From contig CAYMAI010000008.1 of NCBI GenBank assembly GCA_964388445.1, positions 1 through 64,000 of the forward strand: a stretch of DNA of 64,000 bases, in the 5' to 3' direction. Below the pieces are notes generated by a model. That model saw only the letters and a program-made list of their open reading frames with translations. It did not search any database and was not told where the DNA came from. Numbering within the stretch: position 1 is the stretch's first letter; every line of letters begins with the position of its first letter. The translations under genes and the position numbers were made by a program. Shown one piece after another: positions 16,282-24,312 of this stretch. The DNA comes from CAYMAI01 sp964388445 (GTDB lineage: Bacteria; 4484-113; JAGGVC01).

Positions 16282-17258
16282 CTTCCGCTCGCGCCTCCCC
16301 CGCCACCGCCGCCGCCGCCCCCTCCTCCGAAACCGCCTCCGCCGTATCCGCCGTAGTAGCCCCCGTCGTACCATCCGCCGCTTCCGCATCCGCTACGCTC
16401 GTCCCAATCCCAAGACGTGCCGAACGGAGCACGATACGCCCGGTGATCCCGCGGATCGTATCGTTGGCGATATCCCCTGTTATGGAAAGGATCGGCTGGC
16501 GGATCTTCGACAATCTCGCCGTACCGAGACGGCATTTCCCTCTGAAACGCCGTAAATTCGTGATAACCGCCCGAATCGTAATAACCTGTCCCATAGTCAT
16601 AACGGCGGTACCGGTAACTTGCAGAATTGGATATGAGAATGTACAGAATCAATATTCCGAGCAAACTGACTATCAGATAATCGCCGAACAAGTATTCCGT
16701 TACGAAAAAACGTGCCGACGCAAGCGCCGGAATGTTATATTCGCCCGCCGCGGCTTTGCCGAGAGCCGCAAGTCCAAAGTTTATTCCGGTGAAATAATCG
16801 CCTTGCCTGAAGCTCGGAAGAAACTCCCGTTGCACGATGTATCTGCATTGAAAAATCGACATTGTTCTTTCTAATCCACGGCCGTACTGAACACGCATTT
16901 CGCGGTCGTGAACGAATACGGCTACAACTATCCATCTGTCACCGTTTTCCTGCCCCAGTCCATTGGAGCGAGCCACAGAACGCGCATATTCATCCAGATT
17001 TCTGCCCGTTGACCTTCCGGCAATCCTCACCATCACGTCAGCGTCCCGTTGAACGCTGATTTCGGCGGCGGAAGTGCGAATCGACTCCAATTGCCGGTTG
17101 TCGAGAGTGTTCGTATCGTCGGTAACGATAACTTTGCCGGGTTCCATGCCCGTATACAGTTGGGCGAGCGCGGAATTGGACGCGAACGCGCCGGCCAAAA
17201 TCGCCGGCAATACTGCCGCCACCAAAAGTTTTGATATTTCAGTCAATCGGCTCCCCAT
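16275..17258 (-). CDS. Secreted/membrane TPM-domain protein with Gly-rich tail (YgcG-like)
   Basis: 327 residues. A signal peptide (ISKLLVAAVLPAILAGAFAS) is followed by a TPM domain (residues about 45-170: VTDDTNTLDNRQLESI, GDRWIVVAVFVHDREMRVQY, FLPSFRQGDYFTGINFGLAA). A transmembrane helix (YLIVSLLGILILYILI) and a Tyr/Gly-rich tail ending in a long Gly run and SGSW complete it. This is the classic YgcG layout. ATG 17258 is preferred because it opens directly on the signal peptide; the frame is open another 30 codons without support. It is coupled to a second, soluble TPM gene. Confidence 0.85.
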   Translation of the reverse strand: MGSRLTEISKLLVAAVLPAILAGAFASNSALAQLYTGMEPGKVIVTDDTNTLDNRQLESIRTSAAEISVQRDADVMVRIAGRSTGRNLDEYARSVARSNGLGQENGDRWIVVAVFVHDREMRVQYGRGLERTMSIFQCRYIVQREFLPSFRQGDYFTGINFGLAALGKAAAGEYNIPALASARFFVTEYLFGDYLIVSLLGILILYILISNSASYRYRRYDYGTGYYDSGGYHEFTAFQREMPSRYGEIVEDPPADPFHNRGYRQRYDPRDHRAYRAPFGTSWDWDERSGCGSGGWYDGGYYGGYGGGGFGGGGGGGGGGGGASGSW

Positions 17259-17436
17259 ATCGCCCGAAGGAAGTCCAATATAACATTTATTGGCATTTTC
17301 AGCCGCACCAATGCATACTTTCATTCCCGGCCCGGCTAACAGCAACACAATTTCTGCAGTTCGATTATCAAACTTTGTGCGATGCCGGTTGAAATTGCAA
17401 TTTCACGAACCAAAAAATGTGAAATTGCTGCTCGCT

Positions 17437-17465
17437 TTGCCGGGCTTTAGCAAATAGTATAGAAT
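17437..17465 (+). promoter_or_regulatory. Promoter of the acyl-CoA dehydrogenase
   Basis: TTGCCG, 17 bases, TAGAAT, ending 37 bases before the ATG. The -35 form recurs upstream of acn (TTGCCT) and the phosphoesterase gene (TTGCCT). Confidence 0.45.
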
Positions 17466-17502
17466 GTAACTTCACTGGGAGATTCGATTCAGGGAGCATG
17501 GC

Positions 17503-18663
17503 ATGGCTGAAGCATTACCTTTTACCGATGAGCATTTTATGTTGCGCGAGATGGTCAACTCCTACGCGCAAGACAACATCGCTCCGCTGGCGGCGGAGCT
17601 AGACCGCACCTGCGAATTTCCGATGATGCACTTTAAAGGGCTCGCGGAACTTGGGCTTCTCGGCGTACCGATACCGGAAGAATACGGAGGAATGGGCGCC
17701 GACCTCGTGAGTTACTGCATCGTCATCGAAGAGTTGAACAGAGCCTGCGGATCGACCGGAATTTCCGTTATGGCTCATACGGGTCTCGGAATGAAACCCA
17801 TAGACAACTTCGGCACGCACGAGCAGAAACTGCAGTATCTTCCGAAAGGCTGCACAGGAGAATGGCTTGCGGCATTCGGGCTGAGCGAGCCGCACTGCGG
17901 AAGCGACGCAGCCGCAACAAAAACCCGTGCGGAAAAACGCGGCGACAAGTACATAGTCAACGGCAGCAAAATGTGGATCACAAACGGCGGGGTTGCCGAT
18001 TTCATAGTCATAACGGCCCGAACCGAGCCCGACTCCCATGGCGCGCGGGGAATTTCGGCATTCATCGTCGAGAAAAATTTTCCTGGCTTCAACGCCGGAA
18101 AAAAAGAAGACAAACTAGGTCTTCGCGCAAGCATGACCAGCCAGCTGTTCTTCGAGGATATGGAAGTTCCGGAAGAAAACATTCTCGGCAAAGAAGGGGA
18201 AGGGTTCAAAAATTTCATGAAAACTCTCGACCCCGGCCGTGTGGTAATCGCCGCTATGGCGCTCGGTATCGCGAAGGCCGCGCTGGATGCCGCTTCGAAA
18301 TACGTTTGCGAAAGAGTTCAGTTCGGTGCGCCGATCTCCAAACAGCAGTCCGTTCAGTTTCGAATCGCGGACATGGCCTCGAGGCTGAAGTGTGCGGAAT
18401 TATTGACGTACAGCGCAGCCTTTAAATATCAAATGGGCGAACGCGCATCGGAAGATTGCGCAATGTCCAAGCTGGTTGCCAGCGAAGCCGCTACATGGAT
18501 TTGCGAACAGGCGATTCAGCTGCATGGCGGATACGGCTATACACGAGACTTTCCGGTCGAAAGGTACTGGCGCGACGTGAAGCTCTGCGAAATAGGCGAG
18601 GGCACGAGCGAAATCCAAAAGCTCGTAATAGCCAGGGAGATTCTGGGAAAGGAATTCGTGTAA
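17503..18663 (+). CDS. Acyl-CoA dehydrogenase, short-chain type
   Basis: FAD enzyme oxidising acyl-CoA to 2-enoyl-CoA and passing electrons to ETF. The 386 residues show the three-domain family layout. The N-terminal helices have LGLLGVPIPEEYGGMG. The middle sheet has AAFGLSEPHCGSDAAATKT and GSKMWITNGGVADF (flavin and substrate contacts). The C-terminal helices have ERVQFGAPISKQQSVQF and QLHGGYGYTRDFPVERYWRD. The Glu in IGEGTSEIQ near residue 369 is in the position of the catalytic base of short/branched-chain members. An AGGGAG precedes the ATG. Substrate is not determinable; with IcmF and MccB in the window, branched-chain acyl-CoA is plausible. Confidence 0.93.
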   Translation: MAEALPFTDEHFMLREMVNSYAQDNIAPLAAELDRTCEFPMMHFKGLAELGLLGVPIPEEYGGMGADLVSYCIVIEELNRACGSTGISVMAHTGLGMKPIDNFGTHEQKLQYLPKGCTGEWLAAFGLSEPHCGSDAAATKTRAEKRGDKYIVNGSKMWITNGGVADFIVITARTEPDSHGARGISAFIVEKNFPGFNAGKKEDKLGLRASMTSQLFFEDMEVPEENILGKEGEGFKNFMKTLDPGRVVIAAMALGIAKAALDAASKYVCERVQFGAPISKQQSVQFRIADMASRLKCAELLTYSAAFKYQMGERASEDCAMSKLVASEAATWICEQAIQLHGGYGYTRDFPVERYWRDVKLCEIGEGTSEIQKLVIAREILGKEFV

Positions 18664-18768
18664 CTCCGAAGCGATTCGACAACGGAATGTAATCGATTAA
18701 GTGATTAGTTAAATAGAAATGCTGCGCGGTATTAAAATCTTCCACCTTTATTTCCAAAGGAGAAATCG

Positions 18769-19329
18769 ATGCAGTTCGAACCATTCGATACGGTTGCCGA
18801 GGATTTGGACAAACAGATTTACGAGTTGACCAAAAAGCTCGCCGAACATAGAAAAAGCACAACTGGCGTTGCAGTTCAAGATTACGTTTTCAAAAACTGG
18901 AGCGGAGAGGAAGTCTCGCTTGCCGGGCTTTTCGGCGACAAAGACAGGCTCGTCGCCGTTCACAACATGGGCAAATCTTGTCCATACTGCACGATTTGGG
19001 CGGACGGTTTCAATCCCGTCTTCCGGCACGTGGAAAAACACGCAGCGTTCTTCGTGGTAAGCCCCGACCCGCCGGACATTCAACGCGAGTTTGCCGAATC
19101 TCGCGGATGGACTTTCCAAATGGCGTCCGCCGCCGATAACTCGTTTTTCAAAGACATGGGCTTCGCAGACGAAAAGGGAAATCCTTGGCCCGGGGTGTCC
19201 GTGTTTTCTAAAAACTCCGGCGGTCAAATACTCCGGCACGCAAAAGGTTTCTTCGGCCCCGGAGATAGGTTTTGCAGCGTTTTCAGTTTCCTCGATATGC
19301 TGCCGGGATACGACGGAAGCGGCGTATAG
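18769..19329 (+). CDS. DUF899-family thioredoxin-like protein
   Basis: 186-residue soluble protein of the DUF899 family, which has a thioredoxin-like fold. The hallmark HNMGKSCPYCTIWADGF at about 65-81 carries a CPYC pair, followed by AAFFVVSPDPPDIQREFAES and the RGWTFQMASA segment. Biochemical role unknown; the CPYC suggests thiol redox or peroxide chemistry. AAAGGAG precedes the ATG by six bases. A TAAAAT at 18733-18738 may be its -10. It stands alone between the acyl-CoA dehydrogenase and a convergent mini-gene. Confidence 0.85.
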   Translation: MQFEPFDTVAEDLDKQIYELTKKLAEHRKSTTGVAVQDYVFKNWSGEEVSLAGLFGDKDRLVAVHNMGKSCPYCTIWADGFNPVFRHVEKHAAFFVVSPDPPDIQREFAESRGWTFQMASAADNSFFKDMGFADEKGNPWPGVSVFSKNSGGQILRHAKGFFGPGDRFCSVFSFLDMLPGYDGSGV

Positions 19330-19379
19330 AGCACGCTTATCCGCCCAATTCGATTAACTATTAGGCCTGCGCTTCGCAG

Positions 19380-19505
19380 CTACGCGCACGAGCGAACGAC
19401 GATTACGGGTACCGCCAGCCACAGCAGACCCTTTATCAAAAAAAACATAAAACCGGCAAAGCCGAGCCGCTTTATCCAAAGCAGCAATTTTTCGCGTTTA
19501 CTCAA
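19380..19505 (-). CDS. 41-residue single-pass membrane protein
   Basis: A small reading frame found between larger genes. It starts with TTG, eight bases after GGAG, and ends in TAG. The product opens basic (SKREKLLLWIKRLG), then has a hydrophobic helix (FAGFMFFLIKGLLWLAVPVIVV) and a short RSCA end. The pattern W-x-K-R-[LI]-G-x-A-G-F-x-F-F-L-I-K-G-L-x-W-L-A resembles tiny conserved membrane proteins I recall from other bacteria, of unknown function. It lies 65 bases downstream of acn on the same strand and is probably co-transcribed. Confidence 0.7.
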   Translation of the reverse strand: MSKREKLLLWIKRLGFAGFMFFLIKGLLWLAVPVIVVRSCA

Positions 19506-19570
19506 TCGAATATCTCCAAGCGAAGCAATGCGCTCCTTCGAGCGATTCGCTTCCGTATTTTCCTTTCGGG

Positions 19571-21499
19571 CTAGCCCTGCCCTCTCGTAAAGTTCAGCTT
19601 GCCGCCCGCTATTACGATTTCGACTTCACGCTCCGACAAATCATGTATCGCCGTGAATTCGATACCCTTGGTGAGATTTTTAACCGTGACTTCACTTCCA
19701 GAACGGATCTGCTCCGGAGCGTTTTCGATGGCAAGCCTGTCGCCCTGACTGATTGCGTCGTAATCCGCCGTCTGCTGGAAAATAAGCGGCAGTATTCCGA
19801 AGTTAACCAGGTTTGCGCGATGAATGCGAGCGTAGCTCTTCACAATTTTCGCCTCGATGCCGAGAAATCGCGGCGCAAGCCCGGCATGCTCCCGGCTCGA
19901 ACCCTGACCGTAGTTTTCGCCGCCGATAACGATGCCTCGCCCGGCTTTCTTGGCGCGCTCCGGAAAAGAGGAATCGACCACTTCATAAACGAACTCGCTG
20001 ATTTTGGGGATGTTGCTTCTGTATGGCAGAACGCGCGCTCCTGCCGGCATGATGTGGTCGGTTGTAATGTTGTCTTCGGTTTTCAAAATGACTTCTGCTT
20101 CTATGGTTTGCGCCATTCCGGGGAACGGATCGAGCTTTACGATGTTTGGACCGTACTCAACTTCGGCGGTTTCGCCGGAATTCGCGGGCGAAACAATGCT
20201 CGTGTCGTCGATGAGAAATTCTTCCGGCTCTTCGAATTCCGGAAATCTTTCGCCGTTGTTCATTGGGTTATAAATCTCCCCTTTGACGGCGGAAATTGCG
20301 CAAATCTCTGGACTCGTAAGATAAACGTTGGCGTCCCGCGTTCCGCTGCGTCCCACGAAGTTGCGATTGAAACTGCGAAGGCTGTGACCGCCGGACGGCG
20401 GAGCCTGGCCCATCCCTATGCACGGCCCGCAAGCGCTTTCGAGAATTCTCGCTCCCGCGGCGATCATTTCGGCGAGCGAACCGTCCTTGCTAATCATTTG
20501 GAGCACTTGTTTGCTTCCGGGAGTAACCGTGAACGAAAGCGACGGCGACACGTGCCTGCCCCTTAGTATGCCGGCGACGACATGCATATCGCGCATCGAG
20601 CTGTTTGTGCAACTGCCCACGCAAACTTGGTCGAGCCTTTGTCCGGCAATTTCGCCTACGGTTACCACTTTGTCCGGACTGTGCGGCAAAGCCACAAGCG
20701 GTTCAAGCTCGTCGAGATTGATTTCGACGAATTCGTGATACACGGCGTCGTCATCCGGCTGAAGCGGAACGTAAACGTCCTCCCGCATTTGCGCAGCCAA
20801 GTATTTTCTTGTCATTTCGTCGCTCTGAAAAAGCGAAGTCGTGGCGCCGAGTTCCGCACCCATATTGCAAATCGTGGCGCGTTCCGTCGCAGTCAGCGAC
20901 GCGGCTCCCGGACCGTGGTACTCCACGATGAAACCGACTCCGCCTTTAACGGTTCTGCGGCGAAGCATTTCCAATATGATGTCTTTCGCCGAAACCCATG
21001 GCCGAAGCTTGCCCGTTAATTTCACTCCGAGAACTCGCGGGCACGGCATGTAAAACGGGCCGCCGCCCATTGCGACCGCAACGTCCAGCCCGCCCGCGCC
21101 GATTGCTATCATTGCGAGACCGCCGTTCGTAGGCGTATGGCTGTCGCTGCCGAGCAAAGTCTTTCCCGGCGCGCCGAATCGTTCGAGGTGAACCTGATGG
21201 CATATACCATTTCCTGGCGGGCTAAAGAAAACGCCGTACTTGAATGCGACCGTTCTCAAATATCTGTGGTCGTCGGCGTTCTCGAATCCGCTTTGAAGCA
21301 TGTTGTGATCTACGTAGCTTACCGAAAGCTCCGTCTTCACGCGATCGAACCCCATCGCCTCGAACTGAAGGAACGCCATCGTCCCGGTGGCGTCCTGCGT
21401 CAGAGTCTGATCGATTCTGATCCCGATTTCCTTACCCGGTTCAAGTACGCCCTCGACCAGGTGGTTTTCCAAAATTTTGTACGCAAGCGATTTGCCCAT
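19571..21499 (-). CDS. acn: Aconitate hydratase
   Basis: Fe-S hydratase interconverting citrate and isocitrate in the TCA cycle. At 642 residues it is the shorter form without the AcnA/IRP1 linker length. The cluster ligands are in VCVGSCTNSS and SACGPCIGMGQ. GSDSHTPTNGGL, FVGRSGTRDANVYLTSPE and the swivel-domain GGENYGQGSSREHAG are family signatures. It is intact at both ends. GGGAG precedes the ATG by eight bases. Its promoter and an operator-like dyad are visible upstream. A homoaconitase or 2-methylcitrate role is less likely given the general aconitase motifs. Confidence 0.94.
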   Translation of the reverse strand: MGKSLAYKILENHLVEGVLEPGKEIGIRIDQTLTQDATGTMAFLQFEAMGFDRVKTELSVSYVDHNMLQSGFENADDHRYLRTVAFKYGVFFSPPGNGICHQVHLERFGAPGKTLLGSDSHTPTNGGLAMIAIGAGGLDVAVAMGGGPFYMPCPRVLGVKLTGKLRPWVSAKDIILEMLRRRTVKGGVGFIVEYHGPGAASLTATERATICNMGAELGATTSLFQSDEMTRKYLAAQMREDVYVPLQPDDDAVYHEFVEINLDELEPLVALPHSPDKVVTVGEIAGQRLDQVCVGSCTNSSMRDMHVVAGILRGRHVSPSLSFTVTPGSKQVLQMISKDGSLAEMIAAGARILESACGPCIGMGQAPPSGGHSLRSFNRNFVGRSGTRDANVYLTSPEICAISAVKGEIYNPMNNGERFPEFEEPEEFLIDDTSIVSPANSGETAEVEYGPNIVKLDPFPGMAQTIEAEVILKTEDNITTDHIMPAGARVLPYRSNIPKISEFVYEVVDSSFPERAKKAGRGIVIGGENYGQGSSREHAGLAPRFLGIEAKIVKSYARIHRANLVNFGILPLIFQQTADYDAISQGDRLAIENAPEQIRSGSEVTVKNLTKGIEFTAIHDLSEREVEIVIAGGKLNFTRGQG

Positions 21500-21522
21500 T
21501 TTGAATACTCCCGATTACCGTT

Positions 21523-21535
21523 GTTCCTAAGGAAC
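21523..21535. promoter_or_regulatory. Operator-like dyad upstream of acn
   Basis: GTTCCT-A-AGGAAC, a perfect 6-bp inverted repeat around one base. It starts 24 bases before the acn ATG and just after the predicted transcription start, where a bound repressor would block the polymerase. The regulator is unknown. Confidence 0.5.
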
Positions 21536-21546
21536 TGCCGGCAACA

Positions 21547-21575
21547 ATTGTATTTTGTACTGCTTCTGCAGGCAA
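21547..21575 (-). promoter_or_regulatory. acn promoter
   Basis: On the minus strand TTGCCT (21575-21570), 17-base spacer, TACAAT (21552-21547). Transcription would start near 21540, placing the dyad at roughly +5 to +17. Confidence 0.55.
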
Positions 21576-21848
21576 GAAAAAACCGCCGCAGCGCGATATT
21601 AATAACCCCGCAATACCTGAATATGCTTAAAACCTTACGCCGCGTGCCTCATCGAAAGTTTGTGAGCATTTGTTACAAGCTCGAAACCGAAATTTTGGAA
21701 AACCGGAAGTTTTTTGCGATTAGGGCAATTTACGGTCATTTTTGCTTGCATTTTTGGAAAAATGTTGATAAGGTATTCGTTCGGGCCTTGAGATTGCGGA
21801 GTGTTCTTGCAGCGGATAGGCTGAGTAAATAAGTTCTGGGGTTTTCGG
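21576..21848. other. AT-rich intergenic region, long leader of the RRM gene
   Basis: The 349 bases between acn and the RRM gene hold the acn promoter at their left end. The remaining 270 or so bases are AT-rich, with no credible reading frame. They include TTTTGGAAAACC-type and ATTTTTGGAAAAAT stem-like sequences (about 21750-21763). No clean -35/-10 pair was found, so the RRM gene may have a long 5' leader. GGGG seven bases before its ATG is the ribosome site. Confidence 0.4.
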
Positions 21849-22151
21849 ATGAACATTTTTGTTGGAAATTTGAATTACATCACGACTGAGGCTTCCCTTC
21901 AGCAGCTCTTCGAAGAGTTTGGCGAAGTACAGTCTGCCAAGCTGATTACGGACAGGGAAACCGGCAGGTCGCGTGGTTTTGCTTTCGTTGAAATGCCTAA
22001 CGACGACGAGGCTAACGCCGCAATCAACGGGCTAAACGGCCGCCTTCTCGATGGCAGGCCTCTGCGCATCAACGAAGCAAAGAAAGGCGAAAGGCCCGCG
22101 GGCGGCGGTGGTGGTGGCGGATTCCGTCAGAATCGCGCTCCCCGCTGGTAA
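21849..22151 (+). CDS. Single-RRM, glycine-tailed RNA-binding protein
   Basis: 100-residue protein with one RNA recognition motif: RNP2 IFVGNL at 3-8 and RNP1 RGFAFVEM near 40-47. Aromatic residues sit in the usual RNA-contact positions. A Gly-rich tail with terminal Arg/Trp follows. Such small bacterial RRM proteins are common in cyanobacteria and several other phyla and often respond to cold or act in post-transcriptional control; here the role is inferred. It is monocistronic, and the long AT-rich region before it could carry autoregulation. Confidence 0.93.
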   Translation: MNIFVGNLNYITTEASLQQLFEEFGEVQSAKLITDRETGRSRGFAFVEMPNDDEANAAINGLNGRLLDGRPLRINEAKKGERPAGGGGGGGFRQNRAPRW

Positions 22152-22239
22152 ATCGGGCTTTTTCTAAACGCAATCTCGGGCTTTAGGCTTTTGATTCTAG
22201 AAACGGTCTTCGCTTAGCGATTTTGCGCGCTTGGAGTTT

Positions 22240-22560
22240 TTAAACGGAAACAAGCAATGCGGCGATTTCCTCCGCACTCTTGCCTTTAACTCTCACGCGC
22301 TTATTCTGCGATGTTTCGCCGGATAAAATTTCTATGTCGCCGTGCGAAGTGCCGAGTTTTGATTTTAAAAACCTAATTACGGCTTTGTTTGCTTTACCCT
22401 TTTCCGGCGCTGCACTTATGCGCAGCTTTAGCGCGCCGCCAATTGCGCCTGCAATTTCGTTCGCGCTAGCACCGGGAATGACTTTTAGCGAAAACTGAGT
22501 CGCGCCCGATTCCGCCTCCTCGGCGAATTCTATTCCGGATATTACGCAAGTATTCCGCAT
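22240..22560 (-). CDS. DUF167 (YggU-family) protein
   Basis: 106-residue protein of the conserved DUF167/YggU family, of unknown function. LKVIPGASANEIAGAIGGALKLRISAAPEKGKANKAVIRFLKSKLG is nearly the full family signature (shown here in part), with the later EILSGETSQNKRVRV strand. It lies 21 bases downstream of the comEA-like gene on the same strand, so probably co-transcribed. Confidence 0.88.
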   Translation of the reverse strand: MRNTCVISGIEFAEEAESGATQFSLKVIPGASANEIAGAIGGALKLRISAAPEKGKANKAVIRFLKSKLGTSHGDIEILSGETSQNKRVRVKGKSAEEIAALLVSV

Positions 22561-22581
22561 TAGGCGTGCCCGCGCGCGTTC

Positions 22582-23121
22582 TTATTCCACCTTAACGAAC
22601 GGAAGCATGGCGGCAAGTTTCTTTTCGCCTATCCCTTTTACGTTGACCAGTTCTTCCGGCGAAGTGAAAAAGCCGTTATCGTTCCGGTATTGCACGATTC
22701 TTTCGGCCAAAACCGGGCCAATGCCCGGAAGTTCGGCAAGCTTTTCGGCCGTCGCCGAGTTTACGTTGATTTTATCTTTTGGAAGCGGTTTTTTCTTGTA
22801 TTCAGACCCTCCGGAGGTTGGCGGCTTGGCAGTCGATCCGCCTATTCCGGTTTCCGCTCCCGCGGCGCCGCCGGACGAACCCGGTCCCTCGAAACCTTTT
22901 GGAGGGGTGTAGCTTTGCTTCGCCGCCCCTCCGCTATAACCGGCTTGCTCGATTGGGGCGAATGTGGATGCGGCGGCTACCCTGTCTTCGACGATGCGTA
23001 AATTGGCGTCGGAATCGCTCGACGCGCCGATGACAAACATCATATATACGAAAATGCCGCCCGCGAGAAACACCAAAGCCGTTATCGCGACGGCGGACTG
23101 ATATCTGCCTGCGTAACTCAT
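22582..23121 (-). CDS. comEA: ComEA-like helix-hairpin-helix protein
   Basis: 179 residues: an N-terminal membrane anchor (about 9-32, VAITALVFLAGGIFVYMMFV), a flexible Pro/Gly/Ser linker (about 55-115), and a C-terminal double helix-hairpin-helix (INVNSATAEKLAELPGIGP, then VNVKGIGEKKLAAMLPF). This is the ComEA layout: an envelope DNA-binding receptor for DNA uptake. No comEC is in the window, so a general HhH protein remains possible. It is upstream of DUF167 in the same operon and divergent from the lptF-like gene. Confidence 0.87.
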   Translation of the reverse strand: MSYAGRYQSAVAITALVFLAGGIFVYMMFVIGASSDSDANLRIVEDRVAAASTFAPIEQAGYSGGAAKQSYTPPKGFEGPGSSGGAAGAETGIGGSTAKPPTSGGSEYKKKPLPKDKINVNSATAEKLAELPGIGPVLAERIVQYRNDNGFFTSPEELVNVKGIGEKKLAAMLPFVKVE

Positions 23122-23202
23122 TTCCTTACCCGCAAACCGATGATGAGAGCATTATATACTGCCAAATCCGAAAGTCAACCCGCTTTCAGCGCCGGCCATT
23201 CG

Positions 23203-23211
23203 TGATAAAAT
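23203..23211 (+). promoter_or_regulatory. Extended -10 TGATAAAAT directly before lptF (leaderless)
   Basis: TGATAAAAT ends seven bases before the GTG start, with no ribosome site between. The expected transcription start coincides with the start codon. Confidence 0.45.
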
Positions 23212-23217
23212 CCGAAT

Positions 23218-24312
23218 GTGTTTCGCCGCGTGGACCGACTAATTCTTGGGGAGCTGGTTCAGCCCTTTTTTTTCGGACTTCTAAGCTTTTCGCTGCTGAT
23301 CGTATCAGCCACGATGCTTAAACCCGCGCTCGACTTTATGATCAATTTCAATCTTCCGTTCGCATTGTTCCTGAAAATGATGGCCCTCGGACTGCCGCAA
23401 GTCGTCGCTTTCGCGTTTCCGATGGCTGTGCTCCTCGGCACGCTTCTCGCAGTGGGAAGGTTGAACAACGACCATGAAATCGTGGCGCTCCGCGCTGCCG
23501 GCGTTTCGCTTTGGAGGGCCGCCGCACCGGTATTTTATTTCGGAATTTTCATTTCCGGTGTCACTTTTCTGTTAAACGAGCTAATAGTGCCGGCTGCCAA
23601 CAGCGAAATAACCGGCATGAAAAACCAGATTGTGCTCAGAAAAACGGGAGCGATCAAGCAGGAAAATCTGGTTTTGCCGTTTTACTCGCAAGGCGCCCTA
23701 AGCTTTTTGCTCGTCGCCGAATCTTTGGAGGGCGACAGCTTGCACAGCGTCAAGTTTTATCATTTCGGCGATTCCGAATCTGACGACTGGTGGATTTACG
23801 CATCCCGCGGCAGTTGGCAGGAAGACCACTGGGTTTTCCATGAAGGCCGCCGCTATCAGGTTATGAGCGACGGAACGGTAATGACTTCGATTTTCGACAA
23901 GCTTGACATCGAAGAGCTTAAAGTCACTTCGCGCCAACTGAACCGGCGGTCGAAAACAAGCCTCGAAATGAGTATTGCGGAACTTCGAAGTTATATCCGC
24001 CAGCTTGTCCGTGAAGGTCTCACGAAAGAAGCACAGAAAAATATGGTCGAGTATTACTTCAAGTTTTCAACGCCCTTTTCCTGCCTGTTTTTCGTTTTAA
24101 TCGCTTTCCCTCTTGCGATTAGCCCGGCGCGTACGACCGGCGGGACGGGAATGGGCATCGCGCTGCTCATAGTGCTCGTCTACTACGTGCTATTAATGCT
24201 TTGCACCAGGCTCGGTCAAGCCGGAGCGCTTAATCCCATTATCGCGGGCTGGATTCCGAACGCCATCGTAATGGCGGCTGGTCTTAGGCTTTTCGGTATG
24301 AAAGACCGTTAA
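23218..24312 (+). CDS. lptF: LPS export permease, LptF/LptG (YjgP/YjgQ) family
   Basis: Inner-membrane permease subunit of the LptBFGC transporter. The 364 residues begin RRVDRLILGELVQPFFFG, the family opening. There are three N-terminal membrane helices, a periplasmic beta-jellyroll (about 130-265), and three C-terminal helices (FSCLFFVLIAFPLAIS, MGIALLIVLVYYVLLML, AGWIPNAIVMAAGLRLF). LptF and LptG cannot be told apart with confidence. The GTG start has no Shine-Dalgarno, but a -10 sits seven bases ahead. Its stop overlaps the stop of the convergent gene by four bases. Partner genes are 20 kb away (lptC/lptA-like) or outside. Confidence 0.9.
   Translation: MFRRVDRLILGELVQPFFFGLLSFSLLIVSATMLKPALDFMINFNLPFALFLKMMALGLPQVVAFAFPMAVLLGTLLAVGRLNNDHEIVALRAAGVSLWRAAAPVFYFGIFISGVTFLLNELIVPAANSEITGMKNQIVLRKTGAIKQENLVLPFYSQGALSFLLVAESLEGDSLHSVKFYHFGDSESDDWWIYASRGSWQEDHWVFHEGRRYQVMSDGTVMTSIFDKLDIEELKVTSRQLNRRSKTSLEMSIAELRSYIRQLVREGLTKEAQKNMVEYYFKFSTPFSCLFFVLIAFPLAISPARTTGGTGMGIALLIVLVYYVLLMLCTRLGQAGALNPIIAGWIPNAIVMAAGLRLFGMKDR

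Noticed and set aside
16290..16350. Simple-sequence repeat
   Set aside because: The GGC/GGA-rich run encodes the Gly tail of the TPM protein, a normal feature of that family.
16282..16389. Arg-rich N-terminal extension of the small TPM protein
   Set aside because: It is the out-of-frame reading of the Gly-rich tail of the upstream gene; the TTG at 16281 with the stop overlap is a better start.
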